This document shows positions 9,120 to 18,629 of a stretch of DNA of 64,000 nucleotides, piece by piece. The translations under genes and the position numbers were made by a program. The DNA is from Cladopsammia gracilis (Eukaryota > Cnidaria > Anthozoa > Scleractinia > Dendrophylliidae). A model generated the notes under the pieces. The model made no database searches, was not told the origin of the DNA, and was given only the letters and a program-made list of their open reading frames with translations. Positions within the stretch are counted from its first letter, which is position 1. Every line of letters starts with the position of its first letter. The stretch covers positions 652,501 to 716,500 of the forward strand of contig JAJGOT010000170.1 of the NCBI GenBank assembly GCA_022457155.1, read 5' to 3'.

Positions 9120-9887
9120 TTAATGCAACAAATTTCTAATATTACTTTCTATTATTTTAACATCTTCATCATCAGGTTCTTCATCAGATTCTTCATCAGA
9201 TTCTTTTACCATTAATAATGATTCTCTTGGTTTTAATGGTCTAACATAAACTTCATGAACTTTTACTTGAATAGATTTAACATTTCTAGAAATATAAATA
9301 CTCTCAATAATTAAAGCTAATTTTACTTTACAATATTGATTTAGGTAATCAAATGGATCAACACTCTTTTGACCTTTAGTTTTAAACAAAGAAAGAATTT
9401 TATTAGATTTTTCTGAATAAATAAGTTTTGCATATAAAACTGGTGAAACACTTTCATCATTTACTGTTTTAGGTCTTCCTTTTTTATCAATAACTTCTTT
9501 CTTTTTGTAATATAACATTTGAGATAAATCTTGAGATCTTTCTACACCAATTGTTTCTTCAAGATGATTATAACAAAGTTGTTGAATATTTTCTAATGTT
9601 TTAAAAAACTTCTTTTCTTCTTTAGTTGGTTCTTTTTCTTTTTCCCATAAACAAACAGGAATAGTATATCCAACTAATTCTTGTGATTCTTGATTCTTTC
9701 TTTCAGATACACCAAAACTAAAAAGTAAAGGTGTTTCAATTATGAGAGGACCTTTAGAACCATCAGGATAAGTTGTTTCGATTTTAACACGTTTATACTT
9801 CATTGCAGAATTCTTTACTTTATATTGTTTAGCATCATGAAAAATAAGATTTTCTTTAGAAATGTTTTCGTAATTGGTAAGTTGCAT
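9120..9887 (-). CDS. Conserved hypothetical protein, possible ssDNA-binding type
   Basis: This intact 255-residue protein has the features 'MQLTNYENISKENLIFHDA' at the start, 'FSFGVSERKNQESQEL' near residue 57, and 'DPFDYLNQYCKVKLALIIE' near residue 177. The tail is very acidic (residues 229-245, Glu/Asp/Ser). An OB-like beta-rich body with an acidic C-terminal tail recalls viral single-stranded DNA-binding proteins, and I have the impression of similarity to NCLDV proteins of unknown function. This is not provable here. It belongs to the minus-strand replication and transcription group with PolB. The ATG follows TATATATAATAAA. Confidence 0.5.
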   Translation of the reverse strand: MQLTNYENISKENLIFHDAKQYKVKNSAMKYKRVKIETTYPDGSKGPLIIETPLLFSFGVSERKNQESQELVGYTIPVCLWEKEKEPTKEEKKFFKTLENIQQLCYNHLEETIGVERSQDLSQMLYYKKKEVIDKKGRPKTVNDESVSPVLYAKLIYSEKSNKILSLFKTKGQKSVDPFDYLNQYCKVKLALIIESIYISRNVKSIQVKVHEVYVRPLKPRESLLMVKESDEESDEEPDDEDVKIIESNIRNLLH

Positions 9888-9956
9888 TTTATTATATATA
9901 AATATTTTTTTTTTAAATTTTTTTTTTTAAAAATTATAAATTTCAGCATAAAAAAA

Positions 9957-9972
9957 AGCCTCATTTGAGGCT
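9957..9972 (-). terminator. Hairpin plus T-run after the 9980 gene
   Basis: AGCCTC ATTT GAGGCT, followed on the minus strand by eight T, stands 8 nt past the stop codon of the minus-strand gene ending at 9980. The stem equals that at 9098-9113 and the flank AAATTATAAATTTCAGCAT recurs at 15424. Confidence 0.55.
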
Positions 9973-9979
9973 AATAATT

Positions 9980-10681
9980 TTAATCAGAATCAGAATCAGA
10001 ATCAGAATTAAGACCCATACATTCTTTTATATAATCAAACATACTTATTCTTTCTACTCCTTCTTCGTAAACAAAATAACTTTCAAATTTTTTAATCATT
10101 TCCTTTATTTGTTTATATATTTCTTCATTATCTTTTTTCAAAGAAAATTGACGCTGATTTTCAAAAACTTGTTCATGGTATAATTTTTCTCTATATTTTT
10201 TTTGTCTTAACAAAAGTCTTTTAATATTGTCATAACTTATATAATTAGAATGTATAAAATTTTGTAAATTTTCATGATGAGAAATTAAGAATCTATCATC
10301 ATAGTCTCCATCATAATCATATTCATTATATTTGACTTTTTTTATATATTCGTCTTTCATTAAATTTTCATTTACATATTTTATTTCACTTCTGATTCTT
10401 TTCAAATATCTTCTTTTTAGTTTGTCTTTACGTTTTATTATATTGTGAAAATATTTCTTTATATCATCGATTTTTAATTTTTTATTTGAATTAATTTTTC
10501 GCAGAAGATCATTTGATATTAACTCAAAATATTTTTGATAATTTCTAAAAATATTATAAAAATGAAGATCAATCATAAACATTTTACCATATAATATTTT
10601 ATCAGCATATCTTATGCCAAAAAGAGATATGGGAATTGCTTTGTATTGCGTATTATTAGATTTGCTTTGCGAGGACATCAT
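9980..10681 (-). CDS. Hypothetical basic protein
   Basis: This complete 233-residue frame is rich in Lys, Arg, Tyr and Asp with long predicted helices. It ends in a Ser-Asp repeat tail (about residues 223-233, alternating S and D). No domain is recognised. Gene status is supported by the element's leader TTATAAAAATAAA directly before the ATG, by the hairpin terminator just after the stop, and by its place in the minus-strand block with PolB and the VLTF3-like gene. Confidence 0.55.
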   Translation of the reverse strand: MMSSQSKSNNTQYKAIPISLFGIRYADKILYGKMFMIDLHFYNIFRNYQKYFELISNDLLRKINSNKKLKIDDIKKYFHNIIKRKDKLKRRYLKRIRSEIKYVNENLMKDEYIKKVKYNEYDYDGDYDDRFLISHHENLQNFIHSNYISYDNIKRLLLRQKKYREKLYHEQVFENQRQFSLKKDNEEIYKQIKEMIKKFESYFVYEEGVERISMFDYIKECMGLNSDSDSDSD

Positions 10682-10762
10682 TTTATTTTTATAAATATTT
10701 TTTTTTTTTAAATTATAAATTTTTTTTCCCCGCTACAACTTAATTTCAAAACTCAATTAAAA

Positions 10763-11311
10763 TTATGATATTATAATTTCTTTTTTAACTAATTCCCACC
10801 ATTCTTCATAAAAAGCTTTTGTTTCTTCTGAAAGTTTTAGTGGTAATAATTCATCAACATTACTATAACCTAGAATAATTAAAATCTTTTTTATAATAAA
10901 AGTGATATTAATAATTCTCTTTCTTCCAAATTGTGTATTTACTTTCTTAATTAAATTTGCATTATCAATTTTATAAAGTATTTCATTAATCTTAGAAATA
11001 TCATCATTTTTTATATCAAAAGTTTTTTGTATTTCATTGATCTTTTTCTTAAAAAAATACTTTCTTTGGTATACTGATTTTTTTCTATAACAACATCTTT
11101 CCCAATCAGATATATTAACATCATAATTTAATATTCTTTGAATTTGAAGACCACAATCACAACAAACTTCAGCATAATCAATAATTTCTTTATTCTCATG
11201 TTTACATTTTTCATATATTGGTTTATTTCTTTTTTTCTTTTTTTTGATTTTACTTTTTTCATAAGATCTTAATATGGAAGAATATAATTTAATCTCTTCT
11301 TCTGTATACAT
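10763..11311 (-). CDS. VLTF3-like late transcription factor (zinc ribbon)
   Basis: This 182-residue protein begins with a basic region and a zinc ribbon: C36-x-H38, then C50-C51-x-C53 in 'AEVCCDCGLQ'. After this come 'WERCCYRKKSVYQRKYFFKKKI' type residues and a helical C-terminal domain. Ribbon, following Tyr/Arg-rich helix and length are like poxvirus VLTF3 and its NCLDV relatives, which switch on late virion genes. Its ATG overlaps the stop of the upstream 52-codon ORF. Element B has a protein of the same plan (complement 47013-47663). A TFIIB-like ribbon protein is the main alternative. Confidence 0.5.
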   Translation of the reverse strand: MYTEEEIKLYSSILRSYEKSKIKKKKKRNKPIYEKCKHENKEIIDYAEVCCDCGLQIQRILNYDVNISDWERCCYRKKSVYQRKYFFKKKINEIQKTFDIKNDDISKINEILYKIDNANLIKKVNTQFGRKRIINITFIIKKILIILGYSNVDELLPLKLSEETKAFYEEWWELVKKEIIIS

Positions 11312-11469
11312 TATAATCTTTTATTTTTTTTTAAATTTTTTAAATTTTCTCTTTTATAAAATCTTTCTCTCTTATACCTTTTATATCTAATTTCTTCATC
11401 AAAATCTTCTATTAAAAAAAGTCTTCTTAAATATATTAATAAAATATCTTTTTTTGTGAAATTAATCAT
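11311..11469 (-). CDS. Very small basic ORF upstream of the VLTF3-like gene
   Basis: A 52-codon frame starts at the ATG at 11467-11469 after AATATAAAATAAA, the leader typical of this element. It ends at 11311, overlapping the next ATG by one base. The product is rich in Arg, Lys, Tyr and Phe with no known domain. It could be a leader peptide coupled to the following gene, or chance. Confidence 0.3.
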   Translation of the reverse strand: MINFTKKDILLIYLRRLFLIEDFDEEIRYKRYKRERFYKRENLKNLKKNKRL

Positions 11470-11483
11470 TTTATTTTATATTA

Positions 11484-14400
11484 TTATTTTTTAATTTTTC
11501 TCAAAGCTAAAGTATTAATTTTATTTTTACAAATCAGTCTTTTATCGTCATTTGCAGATAATGCTACTTTATTCACTTTCATTGAGTAAATTTCATGATT
11601 TTTACTTCTAATTATATTCATTTGCCGGAAGTCTTCTTTTTCTGAGAATAAACAATTTTTATAATCTTCAAATGTTATTTCCTTTTTAATAACATTCTTT
11701 TTAATTCCTTTACATTTCTTAATTTCTTCATCATCAACCTTAAAAGAATAAAGTTTAGGTCTTAATCCAACAAATTCCGTTATTTGTTTTCCACAAACTT
11801 CATCCTTAAACATTCCTATTACTTTCTTATTAACTCCTGTTTTTATTCCAGATTCATGTTTTTCTGGATAATCACTTGTATCAAACTTCTTTTTTATGTC
11901 TTTCTTTATATCATTGTAAAAATCATCTGTATGAATTTCATACATTAATGAATCTGTATCTGTAAAAAGTAATTCAGCTTTATTAGAATATTTTTTTCTT
12001 ATATAATTATAGTGAAAATCATACATATGTAATTTAGATAAATCAAGAACAGCTTGACCAACATAAATAGGTTTATTAAAATATATTTCTGTTTTTTTCA
12101 TATGAACTGCTATTAAATTTTTATCAAACATTGTTAAACGATCATAATTAGGTTTTGATGTTAATTTTTTAACAATTTCCATATTATTTACTATTTTTAT
12201 ATTTTGTCTTTTTCTAATATTTTCAATTGTTTTCCCAAATACAGAATTATTCATTAATTTAAAAAAGTCTTTTTCAAATGAATTTTTAGATTGTTTTCTT
12301 AATTCTGTATTTTTATGAATATAAGGTTTCATCCAAGTAGATTGATAAAATGATATTCCTCTATGTACTTTTTTTAGTGTAAGACCTAAATCTAAACATT
12401 GTTTAAGATTTCTATAATGTATTATATAATTCTTTTTAATATAAAAATTACCAACAAGTTTCTCTACTGAATCAAACTTTAATCTTTCAACCGCAAGTGG
12501 ATAATCATTATGTGGATCCCATAATTCCTTTGGATATTTAAGATCCACTTCAAATATATATCCATGATTTGTGATTTTCTTATTTAGTATTTTTAATACA
12601 CTTTCTTTTGTTATATCTTTCATCCATTTAAAACCATGAGTTGGAAGTCTTTGAAACATTGCATGACCATAAAGATTATTTGCATCAAGATATGTAATAA
12701 ATTTTGATGGAATATCAGGATTATAATTTTCCATATATTTATTGTTTGCTTCTGAATATCTTTTTGATATATGAGTAATTCCACCTCTAATTCCTTGATC
12801 AAACATCATTAACATATCATAATCATGTAATAATTCAAGACTTTGTTTTGTTTCTTTAAGACAAGCATCCCAAGCTAAACCAGGAGATGTATAATAATGA
12901 GCTGGATCTAAATTATAATGTTTCAAACATGTTTTACGGAAATTTTCAAAAACATCAGCTAAAAGCAATACATCAGTCTTAAGATATAAATCATGATAAT
13001 CTTTAATAGTTTTACAATTGAAAGAAGACCAAACTTTTTGTGCATGGTGGTAGTCATCTTCTGTGATGTCTTCATTATATAAATGTGAATAAAAGTCTTC
13101 TTTTAGTGGTAATTTAGTTTCTTTAAATTTTTCTAGAGAATTTACATAATCATAAGGATATACTCCTTTTCTTATTAATAAATCTGTATTATTTTTATAA
13201 TACTTTTTTATTGAATAAAAATCATTAGGTTGTAAATTATTAACAAGACCTGAAAGGGAAGTTAATAAAAATTTAAATGAATCAATAAATCGTAATTCAA
13301 AAATAACATTAACTATTTCTTCTGTCTTTTCTGATTTAAATTCATGAACTTTAATTTTCTTAGAAAATGATATATATTTCTCTTCTGTTTTAGGAATAAA
13401 AGTTAAATCATTACCTTCCATTTTTGCTAATTCTTTAATAAAAAGATGTGAATCATAACCTTGAAGATTATGAAATATTATAGGAATTATTTTAGGTTTT
13501 CTACAATTAAGATTACAAATATTATGAGCAGCTCCTCTATATTTCCCAGTAAAATGACAATGATCTCTAACTTTACTATATTTTTTATTAATATCATCTT
13601 TTATAAAAGGTTTTTCACAAATATGACAAATAGTTGAATTATTAAATTCTATTTTATCAGATTTCGTAAATATCATCATTTTTTTAAAGGTATAAAAACT
13701 AAAATTAATTTGTTTTACTATTTTTTCTAGTTTTTCTACAAAAATTAATGCAATATTTTCATCTTCTTTTTCCTTTGTATAAACAATAGGATTAGTTTTA
13801 AATATTCTATCCACACTTTCATCAAAATCAAAAGATTTAATATAAATACAAAATCCACAAGGTTCATGTTTTTGATATTCCATTGTAAAAGAAGAATTAG
13901 GATCTGGTTCACAATTATTCATTGGTTTTGTAAAACATTCAAAATCAGCATAAATAACAAATGGAAAAGGTATTTTATAATTAAAATTTTTGAAAAATGT
14001 AAATGAGTTTTTAGTAGGCATTTTTATTGCAGCTGTGGTATTATCTTTACAAAAAATAAAATGTTTCTTTAAGAGATCCTCTTTTATAAAATGAGACAAA
14101 CATTTTTTACAATAATATTTTTTTCTGGTAGTATCTTTACTAACTTGAGAATTGATTAATCTTTGAAAATTTTTAATAAAAGTATAATGTGATTTTCCAT
14201 TGTCTTCATAAAGAAACAAATCTATTGAATTATTACAATCTTTATCATTCATTCTTAAAGGATAAAATTTATTATTTTCATTAATAGAAAAAACATTAAT
14301 TCCTGGAAGACTTGGATTTAGATTTTCAAACTTTTTTATATCTGTTAATTTAATTGGAAATTTAATACCTTTAAAATTAAGTTCTTTTTTATACTGTTTC

Positions 14401-15362
14401 AAATCTGAAATCCTTTGAGGTTGACCAATTTTAGATGGATGTAAATACCTTAAAATACTCCACATGAAACATTTATTATCTTTTTTATTTTCTAAATTTA
14501 CTATAGCTTTCTTTTTTGAAATAAAATCAGGAAGTTTAATATATGAAGAACCTTTCATAGGTTTATATTTTACAGTATGAATTTCTAATGATAAAACCTC
14601 TCTAAAATACCAACCTGAACCATTTCTTAGATAAATTGAAATTTTATTAAGAATTTCTTGAAATATTTTTGTTAAAATTTCTTTAGTAATAGAGCCTTCA
14701 AGATTAATATGTGTTTCAGAATGAAAATAAGCTTTATCTGTAATAAAATTAGCTATATTTTTATCAAACACCACTTTTTCCATTAAACAAACTAATATAA
14801 ATCTAACTTTTATATTTCTATGATTTCTAAGAAAATCTTTCAATTGTGGAGTTTTTTCTTTAAAATAATCTTTAGGAAATATTTTTGGTTTCCCTTCAAT
14901 AACATATTCTTCAGCAAAATTACTAAGAGCAGATTTTACAAATTTAATTCCAACTTGATATTCCTTCATTGCTCTTTCAAGTGCTTTCTTTAAATATTTT
15001 GGTGTATCTTCTGGAATTTTTCTATTTTTTATACATTCTTTAAAATAATCATCAAATGTTTTTTTGGATTTTTGTTTTTTTGCTGATCTAAGTTTTAATA
15101 TTTTCTTTTCCTTTGATTCATATTCTTTCTCTTTCTTTAATTTTTTTATTTTTCTTTTAAGAGATTTTACTTTCTTAATTTTAGGTTTAAGTTTTATTGA
15201 TTTCTTTTTTAATCTATCATTTTCTTCTTTTTTATTTTTAATATATTCAATCAATTTTTGTTTCTTTCGTTCTTCTTTAATTTTTCTATTTTCTTTAGTT
15301 TCCTTTTTAGCTATTTTCATAAGTTCATCATATGATAAATTATTTAAATCAAATGAAGACAT
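11484..15362 (-). CDS. polB: Protein-primed DNA polymerase B (pPolB)
   Basis: This is an uninterrupted 1292-residue family-B polymerase. In order it shows a lysine-rich coiled N-terminus (about 1-130), a pre-exonuclease domain, a C2H2-type finger ('YCKKCLSHF...HFIFC', about 425-445) and an exonuclease motif ('YADFECF', about 485). A Cys/His cluster follows ('CHICEKPF' and 'RDHCHFTGKYRGAAHNICN', about 580-630). Then come 'FHNLQGYDSHLF', 'DYHDLYLKTDVLLLADVF', 'DANNLYGHAM' and the palm motif 'TDTDS' (1134-1138). It replicates the linear genome from a protein primer. It begins 111 bp from the inner terminal repeat. The ATG follows ATATATAATAAAAAGG. No stops or shifts are visible, so it could still be functional. 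Confidence 0.95.
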   Translation of the reverse strand: MSSFDLNNLSYDELMKIAKKETKENRKIKEERKKQKLIEYIKNKKEENDRLKKKSIKLKPKIKKVKSLKRKIKKLKKEKEYESKEKKILKLRSAKKQKSKKTFDDYFKECIKNRKIPEDTPKYLKKALERAMKEYQVGIKFVKSALSNFAEEYVIEGKPKIFPKDYFKEKTPQLKDFLRNHRNIKVRFILVCLMEKVVFDKNIANFITDKAYFHSETHINLEGSITKEILTKIFQEILNKISIYLRNGSGWYFREVLSLEIHTVKYKPMKGSSYIKLPDFISKKKAIVNLENKKDNKCFMWSILRYLHPSKIGQPQRISDLKQYKKELNFKGIKFPIKLTDIKKFENLNPSLPGINVFSINENNKFYPLRMNDKDCNNSIDLFLYEDNGKSHYTFIKNFQRLINSQVSKDTTRKKYYCKKCLSHFIKEDLLKKHFIFCKDNTTAAIKMPTKNSFTFFKNFNYKIPFPFVIYADFECFTKPMNNCEPDPNSSFTMEYQKHEPCGFCIYIKSFDFDESVDRIFKTNPIVYTKEKEDENIALIFVEKLEKIVKQINFSFYTFKKMMIFTKSDKIEFNNSTICHICEKPFIKDDINKKYSKVRDHCHFTGKYRGAAHNICNLNCRKPKIIPIIFHNLQGYDSHLFIKELAKMEGNDLTFIPKTEEKYISFSKKIKVHEFKSEKTEEIVNVIFELRFIDSFKFLLTSLSGLVNNLQPNDFYSIKKYYKNNTDLLIRKGVYPYDYVNSLEKFKETKLPLKEDFYSHLYNEDITEDDYHHAQKVWSSFNCKTIKDYHDLYLKTDVLLLADVFENFRKTCLKHYNLDPAHYYTSPGLAWDACLKETKQSLELLHDYDMLMMFDQGIRGGITHISKRYSEANNKYMENYNPDIPSKFITYLDANNLYGHAMFQRLPTHGFKWMKDITKESVLKILNKKITNHGYIFEVDLKYPKELWDPHNDYPLAVERLKFDSVEKLVGNFYIKKNYIIHYRNLKQCLDLGLTLKKVHRGISFYQSTWMKPYIHKNTELRKQSKNSFEKDFFKLMNNSVFGKTIENIRKRQNIKIVNNMEIVKKLTSKPNYDRLTMFDKNLIAVHMKKTEIYFNKPIYVGQAVLDLSKLHMYDFHYNYIRKKYSNKAELLFTDTDSLMYEIHTDDFYNDIKKDIKKKFDTSDYPEKHESGIKTGVNKKVIGMFKDEVCGKQITEFVGLRPKLYSFKVDDEEIKKCKGIKKNVIKKEITFEDYKNCLFSEKEDFRQMNIIRSKNHEIYSMKVNKVALSANDDKRLICKNKINTLALRKIKK

Positions 15363-15447
15363 CCTTTTTATTATATATATTATTTTTTTTTAAATCCAAA
15401 AAATTTTTTTTTCTCTACAAAAAAAATTATAAATTTCAGCATAAAAA

Positions 15448-15466
15448 AACCCCAAAAATGGGGGTT
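15448..15466 (-). terminator. Hairpin plus T-run between PolB start and terminal repeat
   Basis: AACCCC / GGGGTT-type stem, followed on the minus strand by seven T and the same flank as at 9936 (ATGCTGAAATTTATAATTT). It lies upstream of PolB, so it would stop transcripts coming in from the terminus. Confidence 0.45.
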
Positions 15467-15472
15467 AAAATT

Positions 15473-15604
15473 AGTAGTTATAAAAGTATGCTTTCTGTGT
15501 CACCCCACCACCTACTTTTCTCTATCATTTTTCTATTTATTTCTATTATAAAAATTTTTAAAAATCCAAAATTAAAAAAATTCTGTCATTTTCCTGCGAA
15601 TCCC
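15473..15604 (+). repeat. Inner arm of the terminal inverted pair of element A
   Basis: 132 bp beginning AGTAGTTATAAAAGTATGC are repeated in reverse complement at 15981-16112 with only a few differences. The arm starts exactly at AGT, on the gene-proximal side. Confidence 0.85.
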
Positions 15605-15980
15605 GCGAGCCCGAAGGGCGAGCTTATAATTTTTTTAGGATAAAGCAAATCAAGATTTTTATTAGGTTATGTAATTTTTTAGGATATTGAGTTTTTTTAG
15701 TTTAGATATCTCTTTAATTTTAATACTTATATAATTAGATTTTATTCAGAAAAAATTTTAAGTATTAAAAAGGACATTAAATTTATGAAATAATTTTTAA
15801 TACTTGTTTTTTATTCTTAAATAAATAGAAAAACAACGTTACAAACAAGAGTTGCCGTATAACTTATATTTATTTTCCGTTTTTAAAAAATTTTCTAAAA
15901 TTCAAAAAATGCCAATAATACAAAAAATTACATGAATTAATTAGGTCTTGATTTCCCTTTATTTTAAAGAATGGATAACA
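15605..15980. other. Loop between terminal arms, no gene seen
   Basis: 376 bp of AT-rich sequence without a convincing reading frame. It holds several short A/T-rich strings (ATTTTTTAGGATA appears twice with variation near 15626 and 15671). Confidence 0.6.
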
Positions 15981-16112
15981 GGGATTCGCAGGAAAATGAC
16001 AGAATTTTTTTAATTTTGGATTTTTAAAATTTTTTAATATAGAAATAAATAGAAAAATGATAGAGAAAAGTAGGTGGTGGGGTGACACAGAAAGCATACT
16101 TTTATAACTACT
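15981..16112 (-). repeat. Outer arm and right terminus of element A
   Basis: Reverse complement of 15473-15604. Its outer end (AGTAGT on the minus strand) abuts the interrupted DIRS frame at 16113, which fixes the element boundary. The 6 bp outside the two arms differ (AAAATT versus CGCGAC), so the arms are not a separate simple insertion. Confidence 0.85.
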
Positions 16113-17694
16113 CGCGACCGGAACAAGCCGTGAGAACTCGAACGGCGTCCACGACGAGACCCACCGGAGGGCAAACCCAGTTATTCTCTCTACTCCAATC
16201 CTGCACCAGGGCGTCGACACCGCTGCAACGAGGTGAAGCAAACTTGGAGTTAAAACGCGGAAGCTGAGCGTTATAATAGGAAGCGAAGCGGTCAATCGTG
16301 TGGGGACCCCAGTTGGCATCTACAAGTCGAAACGGATTAAGACGCCAATCATCCTTGTCAACGAACCGGCTTAAAAGATCAGCCCTCTCGTTGAGTGACC
16401 TTGGAATCCACTGCGCTTCCAAAGCAATACCGTGCGAAAAACAAAAACAAAAAATGCCTAGAGCCGCCGACTGAAGATGGACCTTAGAGCTACCAACGGA
16501 AACAATCCTGGCGGCACTCTGATTGTCAGTAAAAATCTTAACCCTCTTGTGCTTGAGGTGCGCAACAAAAGAAAGAAAGACATAATAAATAGTTTTCAGT
16601 TCACGAAAAGTAGAACTTTGACCCAAATCGTCAAACGTTAACATACCGCTGGCCACAGTGCCGTCCAGGGAGGCGGAAAAGCCTCCGAAAGCCGCGTCGC
16701 TTGCGTCGGAAAATACCACGGTGGACGAATCAAGGGGGGCCCGAAAGGATTCAATGTTACAAAACCAATACTTCAATTCCTCTAGCAGAGCGGGTGGGAA
16801 GAGAAAAATGTGATCCCAAGCCGACCTAGACTCTATAGCTAAGTACATCTGCCTAGTCAGAAGACGGGAAATAGGTCCAACCGCTAACGCAACCGAAATA
16901 ACGGAACCGGCGATCCTCGCTAATTCACGATAGGACGATGACTTGTTTTGAATGGCGGAATTCGAAAGCCGCTTAAGCTTGCAGACCTTCTTTTCGGGAA
17001 TATGAAACGTCATAGAAATAGTGTTGATCATAAAACCGAGCCACTCGCCAACTTGCCACGGGACCCGGTGAGACTTCTCCTTGTTAACAAGGAGACCGGA
17101 AGAGTCAAGTTCCTTTCGCTGAATAAAAGCTGCTGCGACGGCGGACGTCCTCTCTGGCTGACTACCAAAACCGTCGTCGAGATAAACAAAAGAGTTATGA
17201 CCCATAGAACGCCAGCGCTTAACCAACGGGCGCAATAATTTGGTAAAACAAAAACAGGCGCTACTGAGACCGAACGGTAAAACCGCGTGGTGGTCTGGGA
17301 AAATATCAACATGGTGGTATCCAGATTTGAGGTCCCAGGTAAAGAACCAGTGTCCTTCTTGAAGAACCTGTGACAGCGAGCGAAGGTCCTCGTACTTACA
17401 CTTAAAAAGAACGAGGTGACAATTAACATGTCGAAAATCGATCACTAAGCGAAGCTTCCTGCCCTCCGCAACTGTCAAAGGGTTAACGCAAAAAGGAGGC
17501 TCACTATGCTCCGTAATACAGCCATTGTCCAAAAGCTCTGACATTGCATGAACAACAAAGTCTGGTTGCCTAAGAGCTGACAAATTATTGCTTAAAAAAC
17601 ACGGAGCTGGATAACTGGCAAAAGGAATCCGATAGCCGTGCGAAATGGTATCGAGAGTAAACTGAGGAGCATCTGACAACGGTATGATTGTCAA
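16113..17694 (-). pseudogene. DIRS-type reverse transcriptase/RNase H, cut by element A
   Basis: An open frame of about 526 codons encodes an RT with 'RLVIDFRHVN', 'FTWDLKSGYHHVDI', 'LPFGLSSACF' and the catalytic 'FVYLDDG' box. An RNase H-like domain follows ('VFSDASDAAFGGF', 'IFTDNQSAARI') and then the DIRS-typical tail 'HTIDRFASYYNAQLPRFNS'. The frame ends abruptly where element A's terminus begins. In DIRS/Ngaro elements more sequence and a tyrosine recombinase follow; here they would lie left of element A, outside the window. Upstream of 17694 the frame is broken and meets a LINE at about 17750. The base composition is GC-richer than element A. Confidence 0.85.
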
Positions 17695-17749
17695 TGAAAC
17701 TAAACATCAGGCCTGGATCCTTGGTGATACGTAGTATACTTTCTCCTTT

Positions 17750-18629
17750 CCAGTGAAAGATTCAATCGACATATTTGGTATGAACATTGACAACAAACTT
17801 CAGTTTGATAAATACATATCTTCGGTATGCAAAAAGACTAATAATCAGTTAAATGTCATGATAAGATTTAGAAAACTGATTTCTAAAGCCACTTTGGTCA
17901 AATTGTGTAAGGCCTTTAGCCTACCGCATTTTCATTATTGTTCATCGGTGTGGCATTTCTGCAGTGCGCGTAATACCGAGAAATTAGATGCTCTTAATAA
18001 AAGGGCTCTTAGGTTCATTCTAAATGATGTTGAATCTACATACACTACTTTATTGGACAAAGTCAACTGTGTTTCTCTATTCAACAGACGTATACAAAAT
18101 ATGTTAATTTTACTTTACAAAAGCCTTTTTCTAACTAAGTATCCTATCTACATGAGGAACATGTTTAGTCTCCGTACTTCTTCCTATAATTTACGTGGTA
18201 ACTACATACTGACACTCCCAGTACCTAAAACTACTACTTATGGCCTTCGCTCTTTTTCTTATCATGCCGTTATAACAATGGAATTCACTGCCGGACAAGG
18301 TTCGAACTTTGAACCTAATGACTTTAAAAAAGCATTAGCTAGCCTTAACTCAATTTAAATTTGGAACATTCTGTTAATTAATTTTTAATTTAATACAGTA
18401 TTTTAAAATACTCAGTAAACAGATTTATTTCATTTTAGCCGTTAATTGTAAATATTGCACGGAATTGTATTTTATAATGTTATTGTATATTTTTATTGTA
18501 TATTTTGTTATTTGTTATTTTTCTCTCGGATAAATTATCTACTAAAAGCTACTCTTAAATTCGAGAAAAAATAAAGTTGATGGATGGATGGATGGATGGA
18601 CGGACGGACGGACGGACGGACGGACGGGT
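17750..18629 (+). mobile_element. 5'-truncated non-LTR retrotransposon (CR1/jockey-like)
   Basis: The 3' end of a LINE: 17753-18358 encodes the end of a reverse transcriptase ORF with 'GMNIDNKLQFDKYISSVCKKTNN' type sequence and 'LNKRALRFILND' about residue 80. An AT-rich 3' UTR and a terminal (TGGA)n/(CGGA)n microsatellite at 18579-18629 follow, the usual tail of such elements. The last part of the ORF departs from the usual 'W..LP' pattern, suggesting a frameshift. Confidence 0.8.
18579..18629 (+). repeat. (TGGA)n/(CGGA)n microsatellite at the LINE 3' end
   Basis: Five TGGA-type units followed by seven CGGA-type units, directly after AATAAAGT. Confidence 0.9.

Larger units (their letters stand above)
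1..16112. mobile_element. Element A: Polinton/Maverick (adintovirus-like) provirus, right end present, left end outside the window
   Basis: The stretch is far more AT-rich than the DNA to its right and contains the Polinton hallmark set: RVE integrase, protein-primed PolB, packaging ATPase, adenain-like protease and capsid-type genes, with no introns. The right end is placed at 16112. There the terminal sequence AGTAGTTATAAAAG (read inward on the minus strand) stops, and an interrupted DIRS reverse-transcriptase frame begins at 16113. Polinton termini classically begin with AGT. The left terminus, and so the target duplication, cannot be seen. PolB, integrase core, ATPase and major capsid frames are open, suggesting recent insertion. 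Confidence 0.9.

Noticed and set aside
15473..16112. A separate 640-bp MITE at the end of element A
   Set aside because: The arms would serve as terminal repeats, but the flanking 6 bp differ (AAAATT, CGCGAC), and the outer arm coincides with the point where the DIRS frame is cut.
16108..16112. Extension of the RT frame to 16108
   Set aside because: The last codon and stop lie in element A's terminus, so they are not part of the original DIRS gene.
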